64,000 nucleotides of DNA from G963662655 sp963666875 (GCA_963666875.2 CAXXPU010000014.1:248001-312000), one strand, 5' to 3'. Counted from the stretch's first letter, positions 17,734-25,775 are shown. The notes: a model not told the origin generated them from the sequence alone. Made by a program: numbers and translations.

Positions 17734-18459
17734 CTACTCCTTTATATTCGCCTGGATGAAAGACCGGATCGTCTCGCCCGGCAGGGCAAACGTCGCTCCC
17801 TTCCAGAGGTCGGCTTTGTTGCAATAGATGAATACGACCATGCCGCAGATTTTACTGTTGGCGTCAAGCACCGGGCTTCCGCTGAAGCCCTCGCTCGCGT
17901 AGGCATCAATCTGAAGGAAATCGATCTTTCTCTGCTCGGGATTATCCACGTTGATACGCCTTTGCGTGGCGGCAACGACGCCGTGATTCATGGTGGCGTT
18001 AGAGTCCAGAATGAAATCGTTACGAGGATAGCCGAGAATGAACACCTCTTGTCCGAGTTGAACCGGATCCTCCATGATCGTAAGCGGTTGATCGGGGTCA
18101 CGTTCCGCCGATGGATCCAGTTTCAACAGCGCGATATCGAGTTTCGGCGATTTCGCCACGAGCTCGGCGGGGTAGCTTTTTTCCCCGAAACAGAGATCGA
18201 TATAGGCGTTCTTTCCCAGGTCGAGCGTATGATAGCACGTGACATAGTACCCTTCCGACGATACGCAAAACGCCGTGCCGATGCCATCTCGATTGAACAG
18301 CTTGCCCGACTGCTCGTTCACGACGACTTTCGCTACGGACTTCTCGACCGGGATCGCCTTCTGCGACGCATCCTGCTCACTGGAGAAAAGCCCTCCGAAA
18401 ATCCCGTAAATATTCCCAAGGCAACAGACCATCAGGATGAATATCAACCGTTGTATCAT
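17734..18459 (-). CDS. Exported trypsin-like (S1/HtrA-type) serine protease
   Basis: A 241-residue protease with signal peptide (MIQRLIFILMVCCLGNIYG). The full catalytic triad is visible: His77 (VTCYHTLD), Asp108 (KLDIALLKLD) and Ser194 (GFSGSPVLD). There is no PDZ domain, so it is shorter than DegP/HtrA; it resembles a lone trypsin-like domain of the type found next to caspase-like proteins. A region with many basic residues (ATQRRINVDNPEQRK, 165-178) could be an activation or recognition loop. It overlaps the coiled-coil gene upstream by four bases and is followed three bases later by the 204-residue lipoprotein. Confidence 0.88.
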   Translation of the reverse strand: MIQRLIFILMVCCLGNIYGIFGGLFSSEQDASQKAIPVEKSVAKVVVNEQSGKLFNRDGIGTAFCVSSEGYYVTCYHTLDLGKNAYIDLCFGEKSYPAELVAKSPKLDIALLKLDPSAERDPDQPLTIMEDPVQLGQEVFILGYPRNDFILDSNATMNHGVVAATQRRINVDNPEQRKIDFLQIDAYASEGFSGSPVLDANSKICGMVVFIYCNKADLWKGATFALPGETIRSFIQANIKE

Positions 18460-18749
18460 TTGAGTATATCCTCTTTGAGCTTGTCCTGCTCATTCTCGGC
18501 CTGTACGATCTCACCTTTGGTCTTCTCGATGCGATTCTCGATGCGCTTGACCTCGTTCTGAATATCCACGATGTCCTGCGCCTCGTTTTTCTCCTTCTGC
18601 AGTACAGCTATTTCGTCGTTCAGTTTCTCGATGTTATCTTGCGACTTTTTCTCTGCATCCTTGTCATGGAATGTACAGCCATGGATGAGAAAGAATCCAA
18701 CAACCACTACCAGAATTAGAATCACGATAAACTGACCCATATCAATCAC
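18456..18749 (-). CDS. Single-pass membrane coiled-coil protein
   Basis: A 97-residue protein with a transmembrane helix at 8-24 (VILILVVVVGFFLIHGC) and a charged coiled coil from 35 to 97, rich in Glu, Lys and Asn (NIEKLNDEIAVLQKEKNEA, then EVKRIENRIEKTKGEI). Cys25 directly after the helix could be lipidated. Four-base overlaps on both sides (ATGA) tie it into the protease operon. The coiled coil may pair with the larger coiled-coil lipoprotein encoded just upstream. No known family. Confidence 0.78.
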   Translation of the reverse strand: MIDMGQFIVILILVVVVGFFLIHGCTFHDKDAEKKSQDNIEKLNDEIAVLQKEKNEAQDIVDIQNEVKRIENRIEKTKGEIVQAENEQDKLKEDILK

Positions 18750-19444
18750 CTCACGCTTCTTTCGTATGAAGTGAAATCGAAGTTCTTGAACTTATCGAAG
18801 ATCGCCTGAATCTTCCCAAGATTCGATTCGAGCTCCATGATTTTGGATTCGATGACCGAGGTTGCAGCGTTGCCAAGACCTTTATTCGACCAGCTTACGC
18901 GCATGATGGCGCTCTCTCTCGTCTCTTTCAGTTCCTGGATCCAGCCGATCTGAATCGGTATCTGTTCGACAAGATTATTGCGGATGGTTCGCATCTCGAG
19001 AAGACACGTCCTGCGCGAAAGTTTCAGAGAAATGAAGGGAAACTCTTTCACCTTGCGGTCGAATATCCTCTCCTGATCGACTATGTCTCGCTGTTGCTGC
19101 TGACTGCGCTCGATTCCTCTCTCCAGATCGGTACGGATCGAAGAGACCGTCCTGAGATTGTCGTTGTCCTGCCGCAGCCATTTGAGAAGGTCCTCGAGCT
19201 TGGCGAGCTGACCGGTAAGTGTCTTGGTTTTCGATCTCATAGCGGATATTGCTTCATGGTACGATTTGGATCGATTTTCACGCCATATCTGCCCCTTCAG
19301 GTTCGAGACGCTCCGTTTCAAATTGTTACGTTCGCTGATTATTCTGCTTTCCTGGGAGGCATAGCTATTTACATATTCGCACGCCGTCACTCCTAGAAGG
19401 ATAACTATACAAACCACAAGGATTTGAACGCGGTTTCCTTTCAT
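18746..19444 (-). CDS. Coiled-coil lipoprotein
   Basis: A 232-residue lipoprotein (signal MKGNRVQILVVCIVILLGVTAC, lipid Cys22). Residues 30-140 form a long coiled coil (ISERNNLKRSVSNLKG, LTGQLAKLEDLLKWLRQDN, then a Gln-rich stretch). The second half (150-232) is helical and basic. It is the second gene of the protease operon, with a four-base overlap to the next gene and 13 bases after the DUF4384 gene. The family is unknown to me. It could act as a scaffold that holds the proteases at the membrane. Confidence 0.75.
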   Translation of the reverse strand: MKGNRVQILVVCIVILLGVTACEYVNSYASQESRIISERNNLKRSVSNLKGQIWRENRSKSYHEAISAMRSKTKTLTGQLAKLEDLLKWLRQDNDNLRTVSSIRTDLERGIERSQQQQRDIVDQERIFDRKVKEFPFISLKLSRRTCLLEMRTIRNNLVEQIPIQIGWIQELKETRESAIMRVSWSNKGLGNAATSVIESKIMELESNLGKIQAIFDKFKNFDFTSYERSVR

Positions 19445-19457
19445 GATCCTCTCCTTA

Positions 19458-20339
19458 TTATTTTCGTTTTACAGTATAACCGATGTTTTTGAACTTATAC
19501 ATAGAGCGTGGTACGTTTACAAGAAAGTTATTCAATTGTCTTCGGAATACCGTATTGAACAATTGTGATGGATTGATATCGGCTTCCTTCTTGATAGCGA
19601 GCAATTTGAGCTCGCAGTGCATCTCTTCTTCACTAACGGGCAACGTAGCCTGATAGAAATTACCGAGTCGTCGTTCTTCCGCAGTCGGAATCTCGAATCG
19701 CTCGCCCTTCCTGCACAGGCGATTCGCATATCGATCATCGTTCAGCAAGCTGAGTCGATTCTCATCGACGTCAAAAAGGTAGATATCCGAATCCTGGTTG
19801 CACGTGATTGTGAAAACGATCGGGTCTCCGTCGTGATACACATGGCCCGTGTTGTCCATGTAGAGATCGATTCTGTAATCTTCATCTTCCTGCCCGACGA
19901 TATCCGCGATCTCGACATCGACCACCACCCGCAACAGATCTTCAGATACTTCACAACTTACTAATGAGTAGTCCATAATCATCGCCGAACTGCACATTTC
20001 GATCGTCTTGTACATGAATATCGAACTCGATGCTTCGGATTCGCGTTCCGACGTTACCATTTCAGCCCAGACATTGACCCCGGTCGCCTTTTCGACGGCC
20101 TTGTTCAGGCATATAACAATCGCCTTTCGCTTACATTCATCTTTCGATTCGTCATAGTTGATCAAGCGGCAGTATTCCACTCGATACATCGAGTCGTTCA
20201 ATACGGTTACGATCGGCTCTTTGATTTCCTTTGAAATCCGATCGTTTTCTTCATGATGAATCTTTCGCTGGTTGACGCCGGAGCACCCTGATGCAACCAG
20301 ATAAATACATGACAACGAGACAATGATTATTTTTTTCAT
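19458..20339 (-). CDS. DUF4384-type lipoprotein, first gene of the protease operon
   Basis: A 293-residue lipoprotein. The start at 20339 (MKKIIIVSLSCIYLVASGC, lipid Cys19) is chosen over the longer frame because it begins with the signal; a GGTGG lies eight bases upstream. Residues 45-155 resemble an LPP20/FlgT-like fold. Residues 160-240 match the DUF4384 pattern: YMDNTGHVYHDGDPIVFTI, then DSDIYLFDVDENRLSLLND and GERFEIP. In other bacteria DUF4384 domains often sit in the same protein as a caspase domain, so its place at the head of this operon supports a functional link to the caspase-like lipoprotein. No other gene lies between it and its promoter region. Confidence 0.75.
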   Translation of the reverse strand: MKKIIIVSLSCIYLVASGCSGVNQRKIHHEENDRISKEIKEPIVTVLNDSMYRVEYCRLINYDESKDECKRKAIVICLNKAVEKATGVNVWAEMVTSERESEASSSIFMYKTIEMCSSAMIMDYSLVSCEVSEDLLRVVVDVEIADIVGQEDEDYRIDLYMDNTGHVYHDGDPIVFTITCNQDSDIYLFDVDENRLSLLNDDRYANRLCRKGERFEIPTAEERRLGNFYQATLPVSEEEMHCELKLLAIKKEADINPSQLFNTVFRRQLNNFLVNVPRSMYKFKNIGYTVKRK

Positions 20340-20398
20340 CCTGATCCACCACATACGTCGTAACAATCGTGCTTTACTACCGCATATCCAATTTGTCT

Positions 20399-20413
20399 GA
20401 ATTGTATCAATTC
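20399..20413. promoter_or_regulatory. Palindrome in the promoter region of the protease operon
   Basis: GAATTG-TAT-CAATTC is a perfect 6-bp dyad about 60 bases before the first gene of the operon. On the minus strand it overlaps GATACAAT, a possible -10 element. Nearby A/T-rich pieces (AATTTGT, ACAAAT) repeat. It may be an operator; the regulator is unknown. Confidence 0.35.
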
Positions 20414-20566
20414 CACAAATATTTAAATCATCCGTCAAGGAAAATCCAAATTTGTGAATAATGGAGTAACAGGTGGCTCCTTAACTACGGGTTGTCCTAT
20501 GCGATCCGTGTAACATCTCCCAACATTACCGTTTCATTATCAAACGACATTCACGCAGGAGGTAAC

Positions 20567-20782
20567 ATGTACAAACAAGTGGAGAAAAACGGGAACAATG
20601 TATGGGTGCGGGACGACCTGCATAACCGCCAGAAGGAATTCTGCATGTGCTGGGACTGCCGGAAATTCGAGCCGGAACGAGAGGACAAGGGTTGCTCGAT
20701 CATTCATCAGGTTCTAATGCTGGCTGCAGAAGAAAAGATCGTGCTGCCGGTATGGGAATGCGCGGAGTTTCAGCAGAAGTAG
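20567..20782 (+). CDS. Small Cys-rich protein, unknown
   Basis: A 71-residue soluble protein. The start at 20567 has AGGAGG four bases upstream and is better than the longer frame from 20492. Five Cys are placed as CMCWDC ... GC ... WEC, a pattern fit for a small metal or Fe-S site: CxCxxC in a loop, then one Cys in a helix and one near the end. It has no signal peptide. Similar short proteins of this kind are seen in anaerobes, but I cannot name the family. It is a single gene between the protease operon and rlmH. Confidence 0.75.
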   Translation: MYKQVEKNGNNVWVRDDLHNRQKEFCMCWDCRKFEPEREDKGCSIIHQVLMLAAEEKIVLPVWECAEFQQK

Positions 20783-20838
20783 TTTTCAAGAGATCTCGTC
20801 ATTTGTAGCCCATGGTGTATGCCGTGGGCTTTTCATTA

Positions 20839-21291
20839 TCAGTAATGGTATTTCTTGTTTTGGAGGATGGTAAAAGCCCTGTAAATCTGCTCGACGAGAA
20901 CAAGCCGGATCATCTGGTGGGTCATGGTGAAGCGCGAGAAGCTAAGCACCAGATCGGACTTTTTGCGCACCTCGTCGGACATGCCATACACACCGCCGAT
21001 GACGAACTGAATTCTGTCGTGTTTCGAAAGCAAATCGGCGAGTTCCGGACTGGTCATCTCCTTGCCGTGCTCGTCCAGCGCGATGGTGAAACCCGGCTCG
21101 ATCCGCTTCAGGATGTGCTCCGCTTCTGTCTGTTTGACGATCTCGATGGTGTTCGTCTTGCGTAATGCCTGATCGGGCGTGGCGATCCAGTCGATCTTCG
21201 CGAAGGGTTTGAGTCGCTTCATGTATTCATCGATGCCGTCCTGGATGAACCGCTGCTTTGTCTTGCCCGGACTGATGATGCGTATGTTCAT
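20839..21291 (-). CDS. rlmH: 23S rRNA pseudouridine-1915 N3-methyltransferase RlmH
   Basis: A 150-residue SPOUT methyltransferase that methylates pseudouridine 1915 in helix 69 of 23S rRNA, using S-adenosylmethionine. The family marks are clear: ALDEHGKEMTSPELAD, FVIGGVYGMSDEV (the SAM-binding trefoil knot), and the C-terminal LSFSRFTMTHQMIRLVLVEQIYRA with the usual end YHY. Length is typical (about 155). It stands alone on the minus strand, with GGAGAGAAACGC before the start. Confidence 0.96.
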   Translation of the reverse strand: MNIRIISPGKTKQRFIQDGIDEYMKRLKPFAKIDWIATPDQALRKTNTIEIVKQTEAEHILKRIEPGFTIALDEHGKEMTSPELADLLSKHDRIQFVIGGVYGMSDEVRKKSDLVLSFSRFTMTHQMIRLVLVEQIYRAFTILQNKKYHY

Positions 21292-21312
21292 GCGTTTCTC
21301 TCCCTAAGGACC

Positions 21313-21361
21313 GCCAAGCTCCTGTGAATTTGCTTGCAAATTCGAATCCCCATAGCTTGGC
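21313..21361. repeat. R3 repeat: nested palindrome
   Basis: Outer arms GCCAAGCT (21313-21320) and AGCTTGGC (21354-21361) enclose the inner palindrome GAATTTGCTTGCAAATTC. The unit ATGGGGATTCGA ... AGCAAA ... TCACAGG recurs at 49590-49622, and a shorter form at 37709-37736. It fills part of the gap between rlmH and ptb. Confidence 0.65.
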
Positions 21362-21461
21362 ATCTCTTTCCCTATATTCTCACTGTAATCCTGAATCTAT
21401 CGAATCGTGTTGTTGGTGAAGCCCCCCCAGACAGTGTGGTAATGTGCGACGATTCTCTTCT

Positions 21462-21567
21462 CTGTTGTAGGGGCAGGTCCCCGTGCCTGCCCTTCTCTGG
21501 AGAAATGCCAAGCTGGAGCTTGGTGGACCGTAGAAAGGGCAGGCACGGGGACCTGCCCCTACAACAG
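21462..21567. repeat. R1 repeat, intact copy with perfect 33-bp inverted arms
   Basis: The left arm (21462-21494, beginning CTGTTGTAGGGGCAGG) and right arm (21535-21567) are perfect inverted repeats of 33 bases around a 40-base core. The 5' flank GATTCTCTTCT is the same as the one left of the IS110-A insertion at 31652-31662. This is thus an unoccupied copy of the site IS110-A uses. The core contains CCAAGCTGGAGCTTGG, a further small palindrome shared with 55088-55103. Nothing else is seen in 21362-21629. Confidence 0.85.
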
Positions 21568-21629
21568 GGATTCACCAAGCAAAACGGGACAGCCATCCGA
21601 CCGTCCCGCATATTTGAATAATCTTGCAA

Positions 21630-22526
21630 TCAGGCGCAGAGGATACCCAGCGCCATGGAGAGCATCTTGGTCTCGGCGTTGTCGGCGCGGGACGGAATCA
21701 GGATGGGAACTTTAGCGCCCATCACTACGTGCGCGACGCGGTAATTGCAGTAATAGGTAAGTGATTTACCGAAGATGTTGCCCGATTCGATATTGGGTAC
21801 GATCAGAATGTCAGCGTCACCTGCGACTTCCGACTCGATGCCTTTCATTCGTGCGGCTTCCATATTGATCGCGTTGTCGAACGCCAGCGGTCCATCGACG
21901 ATACAGCCCTTGATCTGACCACGCTGGTTCATCTTGGCGATCAGCGAGGCGTCGATGGTGCATTGCATTTTGGGATTGACCACTTCCACCGCCGCAAGCA
22001 GTGCGACCTTGGGATTAGGATTCAGAAGCGCGTGACCGACCCTGACTGCGTTCGTTACGATGGAGACCTTCTCGTTGATATCGGGATAGAGATTGATACC
22101 ACCGTCACTCATCAGAACCAGTCGTTCCGGGGTTTCGTAAGCGAGAACGTCGCTGAGGATCTTACCGGTACGGAGTCCGTTTTCCTTGTCCAGAACAGCT
22201 TTCAGCAATGTCGCGGTATCGCCTTTTCCCTTGAGAATCAGATGCGCTTTCTTCTCTCGTATCAGTTCCACAGCCTTGGCGCAGGCAAGCGGAATGTCTT
22301 GACCGCAATCGACGATCTCGAAGGCATCAATGAGCTCCGGGGCGACTTCCTTGATATGGTTGCGGATATACTCAGCGTCGCCGGTCATGATCGAATCGGC
22401 GAAATTATCTTTCTTGGCCAGAATTGCCGCATCGATGGACGCGGAAGATTGCGCGGCGGCGACAACCACGGTTTTATTCTCACTCTGTTTCAGGGTGTCC
22501 AGCAATTGGTCGAAATTCCTGAGCAT
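21630..22526 (-). CDS. ptb: Phosphate butyryltransferase (Ptb/Pta family)
   Basis: A 298-residue enzyme of the phosphate acyltransferase family that interconverts acyl-CoA and acyl phosphate, most likely butyryl-CoA and butyryl phosphate. Marks: LILKGKGDTATLLKAVLDKENGLR, VLMSDGGINLYPD, and the C-terminal DADILIVPNIESGNIFGKSL with VVMGAKVPILIPSRAD. Length fits Ptb (about 300) rather than the longer Pta. No butyrate kinase gene is next to it. It follows the sigma factor gene by 19 bases on the same strand. The exact acyl chain cannot be told from sequence alone. Confidence 0.9.
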   Translation of the reverse strand: MLRNFDQLLDTLKQSENKTVVVAAAQSSASIDAAILAKKDNFADSIMTGDAEYIRNHIKEVAPELIDAFEIVDCGQDIPLACAKAVELIREKKAHLILKGKGDTATLLKAVLDKENGLRTGKILSDVLAYETPERLVLMSDGGINLYPDINEKVSIVTNAVRVGHALLNPNPKVALLAAVEVVNPKMQCTIDASLIAKMNQRGQIKGCIVDGPLAFDNAINMEAARMKGIESEVAGDADILIVPNIESGNIFGKSLTYYCNYRVAHVVMGAKVPILIPSRADNAETKMLSMALGILCA

Positions 22527-22545
22527 TTTTTTCTCCTGTATTATC

Positions 22546-23412
22546 CTATAGATTATTATTGAGCAACATGTCGATATCGGTTTCGTATTCGTCGTAAGTC
22601 TCCCGGAGAATCTGCTTCAGCGCTTGCTTCTGGATCTGCCGTACTCGTTCGCGACTCAGTCCGAGTTCTTCTGCGATCTGAGCGAAGTTTTTCCCGTTGT
22701 CGCCATCCAGACCGAAGTAGGATTTTAGGATGTAGGCGTCCCTGGATGGCAGCTTGCCAATCGATTCGTCGATCTTGTCCTGCATCTTCTCGCGGTAGTA
22801 GATCGTCTTGGGATCGAGCATGTCCGGGTCTTCGAGGAAGTCGCGAAGCTGGACGGTATCGTTCTGGCTGGTGTAGTTGTAGTCGTCCAGAGAAAGGGTA
22901 TCGATGGAGTGTGATTCGACGTTGTTGATTTCCTTGCTGACCAGGTTGGTTTCGTCCTCGATATCTTCGATGGTAGCGCTGTGCCCGGTACGATTGAAGA
23001 TGCGTTCACGGGCAGCTTTGATCTTGTTGGCGAGATTTGTTTTTCCCAGCGGCATGCGGATCAGGGATGTCTTTTCCGCCAGCGCGAACAGGATGCGCTG
23101 CTTGATCCACCAGACGGCGTACGAGATCAGCTTGATGTTCTTGTCGGGATCGAATTTCTCGATCGCCTTGATCAAGCCCATGTTCCCTTCGCTGATGAGC
23201 TCCGCCAGGCTCAATCCTCGATTCTGGTAGTGCGACGCGATCTTGACGACAAACTTCAGATTCGCCTGAATCAGCTTGTTGATCGCCTCCTGATCGCCGT
23301 CACGCGCACGAACCGCGAGGTCGTGTTCTTCCTCTCTCGGTAGCGTTTCGATCGTTGCGATATCGTTCAGATACTTCTGTAGCGCTTTGTCTTCGAATAC
23401 ATTCTCAGCCAT
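22546..23412 (-). CDS. rpoD: Primary-type RNA polymerase sigma factor
   Basis: A 288-residue sigma-70 factor without region 1.1, the short form typical of FCB bacteria. It has region 1.2 (ALQKYLNDIATIETLPREEE), region 2 (NLKFVVKIASHYQNRGLSLAELISEGNMGLIKAIEKFD, ISYAVWWIKQ), region 3, and region 4 with the helix-turn-helix NFAQIAEELGLSRERVRQIQKQAL. Promoters with TTGACA/TATAAT-like boxes in this window fit such a factor. The ATG at 23412 has GAGG five bases upstream; a TTG just before it is less likely. It sits between a MerR-type regulator and ptb. It could be an RpoS-like second factor, but the strong region 2 and 4 match favours the main one. Confidence 0.88.
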   Translation of the reverse strand: MAENVFEDKALQKYLNDIATIETLPREEEHDLAVRARDGDQEAINKLIQANLKFVVKIASHYQNRGLSLAELISEGNMGLIKAIEKFDPDKNIKLISYAVWWIKQRILFALAEKTSLIRMPLGKTNLANKIKAARERIFNRTGHSATIEDIEDETNLVSKEINNVESHSIDTLSLDDYNYTSQNDTVQLRDFLEDPDMLDPKTIYYREKMQDKIDESIGKLPSRDAYILKSYFGLDGDNGKNFAQIAEELGLSRERVRQIQKQALKQILRETYDEYETDIDMLLNNNL

Positions 23413-23419
23413 CAATACC

Positions 23420-23734
23420 TCAGGTCAGGAACTCCCTTGTATGGTCGCTGACGAAATCGAGCAGGTCTTCCATACTCATCTCGAGCAGCTTTGCCAGCTC
23501 GAAAACGACCTTCACTCCCGAAAAGTTCATTCCCAACTCTTGTGTCAATGTTATTATCAACGTAATTTGGTCAATATCTTCTATGCTGAACACCCGGATG
23601 TTCTTCTCCGTCCGCTCGGGAGCGATCAATCCCTTGCGCTCGTACATACGGATTGTCTGGTCGTGGATTCCCACGATTTTCGCCACTTCACCGATGGAAT
23701 AGAGCCGTTCGATATCGCGTGAGAATTCTTTCAT
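23420..23734 (-). CDS. MerR/HspR-type transcriptional regulator
   Basis: A 104-residue DNA-binding protein. The N-terminal winged helix is of the MerR class (YSIGEVAKIVGIHDQTIRMYERKGLIAPERTEKNIRVFS, residues 12-50), closest in style to HspR. A short helical dimerisation part follows. It lacks the Cys pairs of metal-sensing MerR proteins. Its start overlaps the LysM-M23 gene by four bases and the sigma gene follows seven bases later, so all are cotranscribed. The Hsp20 gene at 55327 is a conceivable target of an HspR-like factor, but no HAIR site was found there. Confidence 0.85.
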   Translation of the reverse strand: MKEFSRDIERLYSIGEVAKIVGIHDQTIRMYERKGLIAPERTEKNIRVFSIEDIDQITLIITLTQELGMNFSGVKVVFELAKLLEMSMEDLLDFVSDHTREFLT

Positions 23735-24849
23735 GGAGCCTCGATGGGTGGTAAAACGGTCAGCGGATCGATCGCTTTTCCCTGCACGCGGTATTCGAAG
23801 TGGAGGTGTGGTCCGGTCGATTTGCCGGTGTTGCCCACGGTAGCGATCGGCTGTCCCTTTTTGACGCTGTCGCCCAGGCGCACAAGGTTGGCGTCGTTGT
23901 GCGCATAGACGGTCATGATGTAATCCTTATGCTCGATGATCACCACGTTTCCGTAGCCGCGCTGCCTTCCAGCGAACGCCACCTTGCCGTCCATAACCGC
24001 CGAGATGGGTTCTCCAATGGGCGCTGCGATATCGAGACCTTTGTGCGGTTTTCCCGCGCGGATGCCGAACTTCGAGGTGATCCTGCCCTTGAGCGGACTG
24101 ATGATCCCCTGCGGTTTCTGCACATTCACGGGCGGCGGCGGTGTTTTCTCGACGATCTCGCACCTCTCTCCGCGAACCATCAGCTTCTGTCCGATCTCGA
24201 TGTTGTCCGATTTCAAGTCGTTCAGCCGTTTTAGTTCATCGACCTTCATGTCGTACATTCTCGAGATGCGGTAGAGCGTCTCGCCTTTTTTCACGATATG
24301 GTAATCACCCGACGATTTCGGAGTGGAGCTTGGTGTTTCAAGTCCTGGTGTCTCCGGTTTCGATCCCGCGATGTGTCCCGGCTCGAGCCATATCTTCTGT
24401 CCCGTTTTGATGTCGAAAGTCTCGAGATTGTTGTAGTCGAGGATATCCAGGATTTCGACGTCGTAAATCCTCGATATCCGATAGACTGTCTCACCTTTCT
24501 GTACAAGATGGTAGCGGCTTTCGGGGATGGCTCTGCGGGTCACGAATTCGGATTTCTGTTCGATGTGCGGTGTGAGGTAGATTTTCTGCCCTACGAAGAT
24601 GTTGTCGGATGTCAGATTATTGTACAGCTTGAGCTTGTTGACAGGGATACCATGTTTCTTGCTGATGCTGAATAGTGTGTCGCCGTGCCGCACGATGTGG
24701 TATTCCTTCGAGGGCGTGACAAAGACCGCATTGCTGCGTAAGCCGTACCAGCTTTCGATCCCCAGAAGGAGAATCACAAGGAGTGTGAGCCTAATACTTG
24801 ATCTGGAAATCATGTTCTTGTACGGGCTGCGAGAGTGTTTGGATGTCAA
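23731..24849 (-). CDS. Cell-wall metallopeptidase: three LysM domains and M23 (LytM)
   Basis: A 372-residue envelope protein that binds and probably cuts peptidoglycan. An N-terminal anchor (SIRLTLLVILLLGIESW, about 17-33) is followed by three LysM modules (YHIVRHGDTLFSISKKHG; YHLVQKGETVYRISRIYD; YHIVKKGETLYRISRMYD), each about 45 residues and separated by short linkers. The M23 domain (about 255-365) has HKGLDIAA and HLHFEYR, with the zinc ligands His and Asp of HxxxD and HxH. It may be active or an EnvC/NlpD-like activator. The first part overlaps acyP; a start at 24813 (MISRSSIR) would shorten the overlap to 23 bases. The stop overlaps the MerR gene. Confidence 0.92.
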   Translation of the reverse strand: MTSKHSRSPYKNMISRSSIRLTLLVILLLGIESWYGLRSNAVFVTPSKEYHIVRHGDTLFSISKKHGIPVNKLKLYNNLTSDNIFVGQKIYLTPHIEQKSEFVTRRAIPESRYHLVQKGETVYRISRIYDVEILDILDYNNLETFDIKTGQKIWLEPGHIAGSKPETPGLETPSSTPKSSGDYHIVKKGETLYRISRMYDMKVDELKRLNDLKSDNIEIGQKLMVRGERCEIVEKTPPPPVNVQKPQGIISPLKGRITSKFGIRAGKPHKGLDIAAPIGEPISAVMDGKVAFAGRQRGYGNVVIIEHKDYIMTVYAHNDANLVRLGDSVKKGQPIATVGNTGKSTGPHLHFEYRVQGKAIDPLTVLPPIEAP

Positions 24850-25063
24850 TTTCCGTTACATGTGCGAACATGGGTCCCTGCCGCAGCATGTGGATAAATT
24901 CGTGCAGATTGCTTTCGCTGCCGGTTGCGTGGATTTCGACAGTACCGTTGTATGCATTTCTGACATTACCGCGGATATCGAGAAGCTTTGCCGTTTTCAG
25001 GCAATAATACCTATAGCCTACGCCCTGGACTCTTCCCGATACGGTTATCTTGTACGTTTCCAC
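24791..25063 (-). CDS. acyP: Acylphosphatase
   Basis: A 90-residue acylphosphatase that hydrolyses acyl phosphates. The signature GRVQGVGYRYYCLKTAKLL (10-28), with the catalytic Arg18, is followed by GNVRNAYNGTVEIHATG with the catalytic Asn. Residue 18 and the phosphate cradle match the family. It is the first gene of the run acyP, LysM-M23, merR-type, sigma, ptb. It overlaps the LysM-M23 gene. It has GGAATCATCG before the start, a modest site. Confidence 0.93.
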   Translation of the reverse strand: METYKITVSGRVQGVGYRYYCLKTAKLLDIRGNVRNAYNGTVEIHATGSESNLHEFIHMLRQGPMFAHVTEIDIQTLSQPVQEHDFQIKY

Positions 25064-25205
25064 GATGATTCCTGTTTAATAAATTTATTAAGTATGACCA
25101 TTGTAGAGATTTCTGTCAAATGATAAATTAACGAAAGCGTTACCCGACTGAATTCGCGTTTGGCAATAGACGGATGGGCTGATCTTGTAATATTAAGCGA
25201 TACGG

Positions 25206-25655
25206 TCAGTTGCGGTTTTTCATAGCCCGTTCGAGATCGCGTTTATCGTCGCGCTCTTTCACCGATTCGCGTTTATCGAAAAGGTGTTTACCCTTCGCAA
25301 GCGCGAGCGATACCTTGGCGAGTCCCCTGTCGTTGATGTAGATCTCTTTCGGAACCAGCGTCATACCCTTCTCCTGTATCTTCGACAACAGGCGCTTGAT
25401 CTCCCGCCGGTGCAGCAGCAGCTTCCGTTTCCGTTCCGGATCGTGATTGAAATAGGTGCCCTTCTCGTAAGGGCTTATATGAAGATTGACCAGCCAGACT
25501 TCTCCGTCCTCGACTTTTGCGTAGGAGTCTTTGAAGCTCATCTTCCCTTCTCGAAGCGACTTGATCTCCGTGCCGGAAAGCGCGATCCCCGCCTCGACTT
25601 CCTCGATGAAGAAGTACTGAAAACTGGCTTTTCTGTTACGAAATCTTTTAACCAT
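25206..25655 (-). CDS. smpB: SsrA-binding protein SmpB
   Basis: A 149-residue protein that binds tmRNA and takes it to stalled ribosomes. The start at 25655 (MVKRFRNRKASFQYF) has GAGG five bases upstream, better than the frame from 25682. Family marks: VEAGIALSGTEIKSLREGK, KDSYAKVEDGEVWLVNLHISPYEKGTYFNHDP, RKRKLLLHRREI, and the basic C-terminal tail KGKHLFDKRESVKERD. The ssrA gene itself is not evident in this window. A gap of 142 bases separates it from acyP. Confidence 0.96.
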   Translation of the reverse strand: MVKRFRNRKASFQYFFIEEVEAGIALSGTEIKSLREGKMSFKDSYAKVEDGEVWLVNLHISPYEKGTYFNHDPERKRKLLLHRREIKRLLSKIQEKGMTLVPKEIYINDRGLAKVSLALAKGKHLFDKRESVKERDDKRDLERAMKNRN

Positions 25656-25775
25656 AATATCCTCGGGGAGAGAATCTTTCACCCCGCGATTGACGTCAAC
25701 AGATAATTCGTAGGCGGGAGCAGCGCTCGACTTCCGGGCGAGCCTGTATTGGGTTGGAAGTGGAGAGTGCCGCTC

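Noticed and set aside
21341..21350. TTCGAATCCC, like a tRNA T-loop
   Set aside because: It is part of the R3 palindrome. No acceptor stem or anticodon arm can be drawn around it.
21334..21629. Frames of 85-95 codons on both strands over the R1 repeat
   Set aside because: Both come from the palindromic arms (the products contain the same RGRSPCLPF peptide twice); not genes.
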